DNA of 64,000 bases from Chryseobacterium cucumeris (lineage in GTDB: Bacteria > Bacteroidota > Bacteroidia > Flavobacteriales > Weeksellaceae): assembly GCF_001593385.1 (NCBI RefSeq), contig NZ_LUVZ01000003.1, forward strand, positions 88,411-152,410, written 5' to 3'. This document shows, piece after piece, positions 37,742-44,589 of this stretch. The translations under genes and the position numbers were made by a program. Positions within the stretch are counted from its first letter, which is position 1, and each line of letters starts with the position of its first letter. The notes beneath the pieces were generated by a model. The model made no database searches. It had not been told where the DNA came from and saw only the letters and a list, made by a program, of their open reading frames with translations.

Positions 37742-38695
37742 CTATCTGAATTTTTCTGTTGGATAATCGATTTTGGGAAGAACTTCTTTCAAACGTTCTC
37801 TTCTTTTTTCAAACTGTAGCGGCAATTGCAGATCTTCACCTAAAAATGCAGCTTCTTCATCCACATCGAACCCTGGGCCTGAAGTTGCTATTTCAAACAA
37901 AACGCCTCCCGGTTCTTTAAAATATACGGAAGTAAAATATTTTCTGTCTTTCACTTCGGTATGCTCCAATCCGTATGCGTTGAGTCTCTTTACCATTTCC
38001 AGCTGGGACTCTGCGTCGGGAGTAGCAAAAGCCACATGATGAACGGTACCTCTTCCTGCTAAACCTTTTAAGGCATTTGGGGTAGAAAGCAGATCTACAT
38101 ATTTTCCCGGCATGTTGTCGGTTCCCAATCTCAATCGGTCAGGGCTTTCTTTGATTACTTTATGATCCATCTGGGTCGTCAGAAGTGCTGCTGTTCTTTC
38201 ATAGGCATCCTGCCAGATTTCCACATGATGAATCCCTTTGATGGCATAATCTTTTGGAATATAACCATTGTAATATCCTTTTCTTTCGTCTTTACTATTA
38301 AAAACCAATTCCAGTCCCAGTCCGTCAAAATCTTCCAGGTAAATGAAAACTTCATCAGAAAATCTTTGCTGCGGCTGTTTGAAGGGAATATTAAACTGCT
38401 CCAGACGGTTCATCCAATAATCCAGGGCGTCTATAGAAACTGAAAAAGCAGTGGTATTAAGCATTCCTTTGCCATGTCTGCCATTAATCAGATCTTTACC
38501 ATAGGGAAAAGTAGTCATAATCGTTCCCGGTGTTCCGTATTCGTCACCGAAATAAAAATGATAAACATCCGAGTAATCAAAATTAACCGTTTTTTTGACT
38601 AAACGAAGTCCTAAAACTCCTGTATAAAAGTCTATATTTTCCTGTGCATTGCCCGTAATTGCCGTAACGTGATGCAATCCTGTGATAAGTTTCAT
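37742..38695 (-). CDS. MhqO/MhqA-like VOC ring-cleaving dioxygenase
   Basis: 317 residues made of two VOC halves. MKLITGLHHVTAITGNAQENIDFYTGVLGLRLVKKTVNFD opens the first with its metal His pair; KGIHHVEIWQDAYERTAALL opens the second and GTVHHVAFATPDAESQ and GVLFEIATSGPGFDVDEE carry the remaining ligands. The family is described as hydroquinone- or catechol-specific dioxygenase in quinone resistance. Translation is probably coupled to the esterase 5 bases downstream. A close paralogue lies at 39249. Confidence 0.9.
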   Translation of the reverse strand: MKLITGLHHVTAITGNAQENIDFYTGVLGLRLVKKTVNFDYSDVYHFYFGDEYGTPGTIMTTFPYGKDLINGRHGKGMLNTTAFSVSIDALDYWMNRLEQFNIPFKQPQQRFSDEVFIYLEDFDGLGLELVFNSKDERKGYYNGYIPKDYAIKGIHHVEIWQDAYERTAALLTTQMDHKVIKESPDRLRLGTDNMPGKYVDLLSTPNALKGLAGRGTVHHVAFATPDAESQLEMVKRLNAYGLEHTEVKDRKYFTSVYFKEPGGVLFEIATSGPGFDVDEEAAFLGEDLQLPLQFEKRRERLKEVLPKIDYPTEKFR

Positions 38696-38724
38696 TGTGA
38701 TAAAATTGTTAATTGGTTATTATA

Positions 38725-38890
38725 ATGGAGGCGAGATTTCGGGGTTCGGGATTCGAGTTGATAAGTTCGAGAATAACTTTATTCATCTTCTGTTTTTAGC
38801 TCAAGATTCTCAAACCCTCTTCCCCTCAGACTCTCAAACTCGAATCTCAAAAACCCGAATCTCGAAAACCCGCATCCCGACTCTCAAACT
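38725..38890. repeat. Dispersed repeat family A, large copy
   Basis: Left side GGGGTTCGGGATTCGAGTTG; right side CTCAAACCC, GACTCTCAAACTCGAATC, AACCCGAATCTCG and CGCATCCCGACTCTCAAAC. Left and right are mutual inverted repeats. It lies between the GNAT and VOC genes and would be transcribed within the operon. Confidence 0.7.
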
Positions 38891-38892
38891 CC

Positions 38893-39189
38893 CTACAGTT
38901 CTTCCTTCAACCATACATCATTATATTCTTCCGGATGACGCTTAAACTGTGCGTGAACATAGGGACATAGCGGCAGAATCTTTAAATCGTTTTCTCTTGC
39001 GTAGGAAACCAGTCTTTCCAGTAAGATTTTGGCAAAGCCTTTTCCTTCGTATTCCGGATTTACTTCGGTATGGTAAACGGTCAGTTTTTTTCCTATAACT
39101 GATATGTCCATTTTACCTGCTTTATGATCGTCTGAGAAAAGCTGAATCTCTCCTTTTCTTCCTTCTAAAACTATTTCTGTTCTTTCCAT
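38893..39189 (-). CDS. Small GNAT-like N-acetyltransferase (YidJ/COG2388 type)
   Basis: 98 residues: GRKGEIQLFSDDHKAGKMDISVIGKKLTVYHTEVNPEYEGKGFAKILLERLVSYARENDLKILPLCPYVHAQFKRHPEE. The acetyl-CoA loop is Y-E-G-K-G-F-A. Single-domain members of this size acetylate unknown substrates. It lies 59 bases after the VOC gene in the same direction, so co-transcription in the stress operon is likely. Confidence 0.88.
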   Translation of the reverse strand: MERTEIVLEGRKGEIQLFSDDHKAGKMDISVIGKKLTVYHTEVNPEYEGKGFAKILLERLVSYARENDLKILPLCPYVHAQFKRHPEEYNDVWLKEEL

Positions 39190-39248
39190 TTTTCTTGTTT
39201 TTAATTTTTAATTCAAAATTAGCATCTTTATAAGTTCTGACCGATGAC

Positions 39249-40181
39249 CTATGATAAGTTCGGCAATACTCCTTCTATTTTCTCACGCATTCCTTCGTAT
39301 TGAACAGGAAGTTTAAGGTTGGTTCCCAACTCTTCCAAAGGCTCATCTACAGTGAATCCAGGATTATCGGTTGCTATTTCAAACAAAACACCACCCGGCT
39401 CACGGAAATACAGTGAGTAGAAATAATCTCTGTTGATTTTTGGTGTGATGCTTAGTCCTGCGGATAAGGCTTTCTCACGATATTCCATCAAAACATTATC
39501 ATTTTTTACTCTGAATGCAATATGGTGATTGGTTCCAGCTGCATTTCTACCTGCCGGAATGGTATCATTTTCAATAATATCAACAATATTAGCGGTATCA
39601 ATAGCATCAGTTGCTAATCTGTATCTTTCTCCCTCCTGTTTCTGCAAATCATATCCTAAAATATCGGTCAGAACTTTAATGGTAGGATCTGCTTTTTTTA
39701 AGGTTAGAGTGACATTGTGAAAACCTTTTAATGCATTTTCATCTTTGATATCATCCGTGGTCCATACTTTTCTGTTGTCTTCAACTAATGGTTCTATTAA
39801 CTGTAACTGAAGTCCGTCCGGATCTTTAAAAGAAATCATCTTTTCTCCGAATATTTCGCCTTCTTCCGTGGTTACATTAAGGTTTTGTAAATGGTTTTTC
39901 CAAAAGTCAAGACTTCCTTTGGGTACAGAATACCCGATATGAGTAGCCATTCCGCTTCCATTGGTTCCTTTTCCTATTCCTTCCCACGGAAAGAATGTAA
40001 GAATGGTTCCCGGAGTTCCGTTTTCATTTCCGAAATAAAAATGATACGTTCCCGGATCATCAAAGTTTACGGTTTTCTTTACCAGTCTTACGCCTAAAAC
40101 TTTGGTATAAAAATCTAAATTTCTTTTGGCGTTGTCTGCAATAGCAGTAATATGATGCAGACCTAAAATTCTATTGTCCAT
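39249..40181 (-). CDS. MhqO/MhqA-like VOC ring-cleaving dioxygenase, paralogue
   Basis: 310 residues from the inner Met (MDNRILGLHHITAIADNAKRN) at 40181; a 16-codon extension overlaps the -7 region of the promoter. Same two-VOC layout as 37742-38695: GVRLVKKTVNFDDPGTYHFYFGNE, ALKGFHNVTLTLKKADP, GTNHHIAFRVKND and GGVLFEIATDNPGFTVDEP. First gene of the operon, preceded by the 22-bp element shared with the pirin operon. Probable role in ring cleavage of quinone-derived compounds. Confidence 0.9.
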   Translation of the reverse strand: MDNRILGLHHITAIADNAKRNLDFYTKVLGVRLVKKTVNFDDPGTYHFYFGNENGTPGTILTFFPWEGIGKGTNGSGMATHIGYSVPKGSLDFWKNHLQNLNVTTEEGEIFGEKMISFKDPDGLQLQLIEPLVEDNRKVWTTDDIKDENALKGFHNVTLTLKKADPTIKVLTDILGYDLQKQEGERYRLATDAIDTANIVDIIENDTIPAGRNAAGTNHHIAFRVKNDNVLMEYREKALSAGLSITPKINRDYFYSLYFREPGGVLFEIATDNPGFTVDEPLEELGTNLKLPVQYEGMREKIEGVLPNLS

Positions 40182-40198
40182 GTCTTTTAATTTTGATG

Positions 40199-40248
40199 CT
40201 AAATTACAGTGAACAAAAATCCTGTGCATTTAACTAGTTTAATAAATG
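40199..40248 (-). promoter_or_regulatory. VOC operon promoter with shared 22-bp element
   Basis: The element at 40227-40248 is identical over 22 bases to 34073-34094 in the same orientation and is followed after 20 bases by TAATTTAG (40199-40206), a near -7 box at the same place as in the pirin promoter. CAGG and TTT in the spacer are also conserved. Confidence 0.7.
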
Positions 40249-40533
40249 CAAAACTCTCTTTTTGGAAACACATTTAAATTATTTTTTAAACATCCCACAA
40301 CCAACCTTTACACAATTCTCAAAAAATTCAGTTTATTTTATGTTTTCCACAACCCCAATTACCGGTTAATTTCTATAATATTTGAATTAAAAAGCATAAA
40401 ACATTGATAAACACTTTAAAATAATCAAAAAATAAAAACACATAAAACACTGAATTACATACAGTTAATCTATTAACAATAATTTAATATTTAAAAAGCC
40501 TACTTTTTTAGTGGACTAATAAAAATTATATTA

Positions 40534-40541
40534 TATATTTG
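40534..40541 (+). promoter_or_regulatory. -7 promoter box TATATTTG for the leader and EamA/met region
   Basis: Exact TAnnTTTG. Transcription from about 40548 would give a ~175-nt leader containing the small peptide frame and the terminator before the EamA gene. The part from 40249 to 40533 is AT-rich and otherwise empty. Confidence 0.5.
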
Positions 40542-40567
40542 CAAACGTATTCAGGAAATAAGACAAA

Positions 40568-40666
40568 ATGAAGGCAGAATTAAAATATAATTCAATTAAG
40601 AAACATAACATCAAAAATATGATGAAGGATATATGTATGCCTATACATCAAGAATACTGTGGTTGA
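40568..40666 (+). CDS. Putative Met/Cys-rich leader peptide
   Basis: 32 codons from the ATG at 40568, 27 bases after the promoter box, stop at 40666. The tail contains consecutive Met-Met (18-19), Cys-Met (23-24) and ends MPIHQEYCG. An intrinsic terminator follows 26 bases later, ahead of an EamA exporter and the methionine importer genes. Five Met and two Cys in the peptide fit attenuation by sulfur amino acid supply. GTGGT at the stop codon can pair with ACCAC in the terminator's left arm as an antiterminator. Function is inferred; no homologue search was done. Confidence 0.5.
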   Translation: MKAELKYNSIKKHNIKNMMKDICMPIHQEYCG

Positions 40667-40692
40667 CCTTACTTTTATTTAGATATATTTTC

Positions 40693-40723
40693 AAAGGCTT
40701 TACCACGTGGTAGAGCCTTTTTT
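40693..40723 (+). terminator. Leader terminator / attenuator hairpin
   Basis: AAAGGCT-T-TACCAC is mirrored by GTGGTA-G-AGCCTTT, then TTT. It stands 32 bases before the EamA start at 40755 and downstream of the leader peptide. No complete gene ends here, which points to attenuation rather than simple termination. Confidence 0.7.
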
Positions 40724-40754
40724 CATTGAACACAACAACATTAAAAACATAAAA

Positions 40755-41750
40755 ATGAGCAATTCTAAAAACAAATGGTTAATTCCATTGGCGTTTACAA
40801 ACATCTATGTGATATGGGGAATTACGTTTTTAGCTATTTCATTTGGCTTAAAAGGATTTCCGCCATTCATTCTTTCGGGGTTAAGATTTCTGGTTGCCGG
40901 AATTCTGATGATAGGTTATCTTCTGTCTAAAGGGGAAAAAGCAAATTCTCTGATCAACTGGAAGAAAAATGCCATAACCGGTATTCTTATTCTTACCGGA
41001 GGAACCGGGCTTGTTGCCTGGGGAGAACAGTATGTAACGGCTTCTGAGGCGGCCATTTCTATTGCAACAGGACCATTTTGGTTCATTGCTATCGATAAGA
41101 AAAACTGGAAATATTATTTTTCGGATAAATTTATTCCGATAGGATTGATTATCGGTTTCGTGGGGCTGATTATGTTTTTAAAGGGCAGTGTAAATTCTAA
41201 TGCCCATGCATTGGCAGATGGAAACCTGCGTATTACTGCGTTTGTGGTATTAGGACTAAGCTCCATTGCCTGGGTACTGGGTTCATTATATTCAAAGAAA
41301 AATCCGGCTTCCCAATCTACCTTTATGAATATTGCCCAACAGCTTATAGTAGCGGGATTAGCTTCTTTCCTCATCGCTTTTTTCAGAAGAGAATGGACTG
41401 ATTTTTCAGTTTCTGCGGTTCCATTATCGGCATGGTTTGGGGTTCTATTTTTGATCTTCTTTGGATCGATAGTCGCTTATTTGTCGTACATTTGGCTTCT
41501 GTCCGTAAAACCCGCTGCTTTGGTAAGCACCCATACCTACATCAATCCTATTGTAACCGTGATTGCTGGCTGGATTGTTGCCCACCAAAGCATCAATGGA
41601 GGTCAGCTGTATGGTTTATTCATCATATTGTTGGGAGTACTTCTAACGAATGTCACCAAGTATTTCAGACTTTCAAAACGGGCCAAGGTCAAAATCAGAA
41701 GAGTAAGGAGATTTTTAAACAGAACGGGCAGAAGATATCAGCCTATTTAA
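40755..41750 (+). CDS. EamA-family (DMT) transporter
   Basis: 331 residues from the ATG at 40755; the longer GTG start lies inside the terminator hairpin and is rejected. Two EamA repeats of five helices each, beginning WLIPLAFTNIYVIWGITFLAISFGLKGFPPF and LRITAFVVLGLSSIAWVLGSLYSKK; VSTHTYINPIVTVIAGWIV is the conserved ninth helix. Members export amino acids or metabolites. Downstream, after 18 bases, is metN, so a sulfur amino acid exporter co-regulated with the importer is a reasonable inference. The C-terminus is Arg/Lys-rich. Confidence 0.9.
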   Translation: MSNSKNKWLIPLAFTNIYVIWGITFLAISFGLKGFPPFILSGLRFLVAGILMIGYLLSKGEKANSLINWKKNAITGILILTGGTGLVAWGEQYVTASEAAISIATGPFWFIAIDKKNWKYYFSDKFIPIGLIIGFVGLIMFLKGSVNSNAHALADGNLRITAFVVLGLSSIAWVLGSLYSKKNPASQSTFMNIAQQLIVAGLASFLIAFFRREWTDFSVSAVPLSAWFGVLFLIFFGSIVAYLSYIWLLSVKPAALVSTHTYINPIVTVIAGWIVAHQSINGGQLYGLFIILLGVLLTNVTKYFRLSKRAKVKIRRVRRFLNRTGRRYQPI

Positions 41751-41768
41751 AAAGTATATAAAATCAGA

Positions 41769-42797
41769 ATGATAGAAATCAGAAACATATCAAAAACATT
41801 TCATCAGAAAAAACAGTCTTTCAAAGCACTGGATAAGGTAAGTCTTACTATAGATAAAGGAGATATCGTAGGAATTATCGGTTTTTCAGGTGCAGGAAAA
41901 AGTACGCTGATCCGTACCGTAAATCTATTGGAAAGACCGGATGAAGGACAAATTATTATTAATGGAAAGGATTTTACAAAGCTCAGTTCCCAACAACTTG
42001 CTGAGGAGCGTAAAAAAATCGGAATGATCTTCCAGCATTTCAATCTTCTTTCTTCAAGAACTGTTTTTGATAATGTAGCGCTTCCTCTGGAACTGGATCA
42101 TACCAGCAAGGGCGAAATCAATAGAAAAGTAAACGAACTCCTGAAGATCGTAGGCCTTGAAGATAAAGCCAATGATTATCCAAAAAGCCTTTCAGGCGGG
42201 CAGAAACAAAGAGTGGCCATTGCCAGGGCATTAGCCAATGATCCTCACCTTTTGCTTTGTGATGAAGCAACCAGCGCACTGGATCCGGCAACAACACAGT
42301 CTATTCTGCAGCTTTTAAGAGATATCAATCAGAGACTGGGAATTACCATCCTTTTAATTACCCACGAAATGGAAGTCATCAAATCGGTCTGCAACCACGT
42401 TGCTGTGATCGACAAAGGAAAATTATTAACAAAAGGAACTTTAAGCGAGATTATTTCGGATAAAGAACACCCGATCATCCGCCAGTTCATCAATTCAGAC
42501 ATCATGACCCTGCCACAGGAACTCAGCAGCAGACTGCAGAAAGAACCAAAAGAAGGTTTATTTCCGCTGGTCGAAATAGAACTTAACGAAAACATCAGTG
42601 TTGAACAGATTCTTTCAACACTATACAGCCAATATAAAATCCCTTATAAATTGTTAAAGGCAGATGTAGAATATTTTGGAAATTCCAATTTCGGTAAACT
42701 ACTTTTACAGCTTCAGGGTGAGACTGAAGAAAACCAGCAGGCGATCTATTATTTCAACCAAAATAAAATTCAAAATACAGTAAAAGGATATGCTTAG
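41769..42797 (+). CDS. metN: Methionine ABC transporter ATP-binding protein
   Basis: 342 residues. Walker A GFSGAGKST (38-46), signature LSGGQKQR near 140, Walker B LLLCDEATSALD. The C-terminal NIL domain (VEIELNENISVEQILSTLYSQYKIPYKLLKADVEYFGNSNFGKLLLQLQG) binds methionine and inhibits transport when the cell is replete. Overlaps metI by 8 bases, and metQ follows. It powers import of methionine through the inner membrane. Confidence 0.95.
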   Translation: MIEIRNISKTFHQKKQSFKALDKVSLTIDKGDIVGIIGFSGAGKSTLIRTVNLLERPDEGQIIINGKDFTKLSSQQLAEERKKIGMIFQHFNLLSSRTVFDNVALPLELDHTSKGEINRKVNELLKIVGLEDKANDYPKSLSGGQKQRVAIARALANDPHLLLCDEATSALDPATTQSILQLLRDINQRLGITILLITHEMEVIKSVCNHVAVIDKGKLLTKGTLSEIISDKEHPIIRQFINSDIMTLPQELSSRLQKEPKEGLFPLVEIELNENISVEQILSTLYSQYKIPYKLLKADVEYFGNSNFGKLLLQLQGETEENQQAIYYFNQNKIQNTVKGYA

Positions 42798-43446
42798 TGA
42801 TACGGTAATTGCCCTTTTGGCAAAAGGAACCTGGGAAACGGTTTACATGACATTTTTATCCGGATTCTTTGGATTTGTACTTGGACTTCCGGTAGGAATC
42901 ATGTTATTTTTAACCAGAAAAGGACAACTGCTGGAAAATACCGCCTACCATAGAGGATTATCTATTCTGGTTAATATTTTCCGTGCTATTCCCTTCATTA
43001 TTCTGATTGTATGGATGATTCCTTTCACAAGAATTCTTGCAGGAACTTCTATTGGAGTAAATGCCGCTTTGGTTCCTCTAAGTGTGGGAGCTGCCCCTTT
43101 TATTGCAAGACTTGTAGAGAACAGCCTTATCGAAGTTCCACACGGCCTTATAGAAACAGCAAGAGCTCTGGGTGCTTCTCCATTACAGATTATCAGAAAA
43201 GTTTTGCTTCCTGAAGCACTTCCTTCATTAATCAATAATGCAACCATCACTTTGATTACCTTAGTAGGTTACTCTGCAATGGGTGGTGCTGTAGGAGCTG
43301 GCGGACTTGGACAGGTAGGTTACCAGTACGGATATATCGGATATGATATTGTAATTATGAATACCGTTTTGATTCTGCTTGTTCTTTTGGTTTTCATCAT
43401 CCAGTTTATCGGCGACAGATTGTCAAAAAGATTTGATCACAGGTAG
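42790..43446 (+). CDS. metI: Methionine ABC transporter permease
   Basis: 218 residues, five membrane segments. The EAA loop contacting MetN is GLIETARALGASPLQIIRKVLLPEALPSLINN. PFIARLVENSLIEVPHG and YSAMGGAVGAGGLGQVGYQYGY are typical MetI segments. Start overlaps the metN stop by 8 bases, so translation is coupled. Confidence 0.95.
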   Translation: MLSDTVIALLAKGTWETVYMTFLSGFFGFVLGLPVGIMLFLTRKGQLLENTAYHRGLSILVNIFRAIPFIILIVWMIPFTRILAGTSIGVNAALVPLSVGAAPFIARLVENSLIEVPHGLIETARALGASPLQIIRKVLLPEALPSLINNATITLITLVGYSAMGGAVGAGGLGQVGYQYGYIGYDIVIMNTVLILLVLLVFIIQFIGDRLSKRFDHR

Positions 43447-43500
43447 TTTTTGGGTGAGAGGGTTTGAGATCCGGGGTGCGAGTTTCGGGATATGGGGATG
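43447..43500. repeat. Dispersed repeat family A, short copy
   Basis: GGGTGAGAGGGTTTGAGATCCGGGGTGCGAGTTTCGGGA, in the metI-metQ gap. It does not break the operon direction. Confidence 0.55.
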
Positions 43501-43554
43501 AATGAGATCATTTTTTACTCTTTTGCTTCAATAGTATTTAAATAAAAAAATAGA

Positions 43555-44364
43555 ATGAAAAAAATAAAGATTTTTGGTTTAGTGGCTGCCGGAATATTGC
43601 TGTTCAGTGCCTGTTCGGGAAGAAAGGATGATCCGAACTTTATCCGTGTCGGGATCACTTATGGCCCGGAGCAGGAAATTGCTGAAGTAGCTAAAAAAGT
43701 GGCTAAAGATAAGTACAATCTTGAAGTGGAACTGATCCCTTTCAACGATTATGTAGTTCCCAATGAAGCTTTGACTAACGGAGATATTGATGCCAATGCC
43801 TTTCAGCATATTCCTTATTTAACAGAACAGTCAAAGCAGAGAGGATATAACCTTGTACCTGTAGGAAATACATTTGTGTATCCTATTGTTGCCTACTCCA
43901 AAAAAATTAAGAATATCAGTCAGTTACAGGAAGGCAACACGATTGTTATTCCCAATGATCCTACCAACGGAGGACGTTCTTTACTGCTTCTGCAAAAAAG
44001 CGGTTTGCTGAAATTGAAAGATGGTGTGGGACTTCTTCCCAAAGTAACAGATATTACGGAAAATCCGAAACAACTGAAGATCATGGAGATCGAAGGTGCT
44101 CAGATTCCAAGAGTTTTGGATGACAGAGATGTTGTTGTAGGGGTAATTAATAATAATTTCGCAGCTCAGGCAGGGCTGGATCAGGAAAAACAAGGTATTC
44201 TTGTGGAAGATAAAGACTCACCTTATGTGAATGTAGTCGTTGCGAGACCAGATAATAAAAACAGCCAGAAAGTAAAAAACTTTGTAAAGGCCTATCAGTC
44301 TCCCGAAGTGGAAAAGAAAGCCAAAGAAATTTTCAAAGGAGGTGCGGTAAAAGGATGGGATTGA
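43555..44364 (+). CDS. metQ: Methionine-binding lipoprotein
   Basis: 269 residues. Lipobox LLFSAC with Cys20. NlpA/MetQ family: IRVGITYGPEQEIAEVAKKVAKDKYNLEVELIPFNDYVVPNEALTNGDIDANAFQHIPYL, followed by NDPTNGGRSLLLLQKSGL. It delivers methionine to MetNI at the outer face of the inner membrane. A terminator lies at 44478-44509. Confidence 0.95.
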   Translation: MKKIKIFGLVAAGILLFSACSGRKDDPNFIRVGITYGPEQEIAEVAKKVAKDKYNLEVELIPFNDYVVPNEALTNGDIDANAFQHIPYLTEQSKQRGYNLVPVGNTFVYPIVAYSKKIKNISQLQEGNTIVIPNDPTNGGRSLLLLQKSGLLKLKDGVGLLPKVTDITENPKQLKIMEIEGAQIPRVLDDRDVVVGVINNNFAAQAGLDQEKQGILVEDKDSPYVNVVVARPDNKNSQKVKNFVKAYQSPEVEKKAKEIFKGGAVKGWD

Positions 44365-44365
44365 T

Positions 44366-44420
44366 GAGTGAGAGGGTTTGAGGATATTAGAGTTGTGAGA
44401 GTGGATTCGGGTTTTTCTTT
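44366..44420. repeat. Dispersed repeat family A, short copy
   Basis: TGAGTGAGAGGGTTTGAGG, AGTTGTGAGAGTGGATTCGGG directly after the metQ stop. Confidence 0.55.
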
Positions 44421-44477
44421 TTCACCTGATAACTTCTCTTCAGTTTTTTCGCATTTACACCTGCAATATTTAATAAT

Positions 44478-44509
44478 AAGCTGTCTGCAAATGGGTGGAC
44501 AGTTTTTTT
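44478..44509 (+). terminator. Intrinsic terminator after metQ
   Basis: CTGTC (44481-44485) pairs with GACAG (44498-44502), extended by three A/G-T pairs, followed by seven T. Confidence 0.65.
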
Positions 44510-44535
44510 ATTTGTGAATTTTTTATTTTCTCAAT

Positions 44536-44565
44536 TTGAGATAATAAAATTTTTGTATATTTTTG
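44536..44565 (+). promoter_or_regulatory. Promoter TTG-N19-TATTTTTG for the GH3 gene
   Basis: TTG (44536-44538), exactly 19 bases, then TATTTTTG (44558-44565), the consensus flavobacterial sigma-A promoter. The GH3 ATG follows 24 bases later. Confidence 0.7.
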
Positions 44566-44589
44566 TTTTTAATCAAATAGAAAGGCATT

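Noticed and set aside
37742..40181. The two VOC genes as a recent tandem duplication
   Set aside because: They share layout and motifs but differ over most of their length and are separated by GNAT and a repeat; they are older paralogues.
40249..40723. SAM or other riboswitch before EamA/met genes
   Set aside because: No recognisable riboswitch core; a translated leader plus terminator explains the region better.
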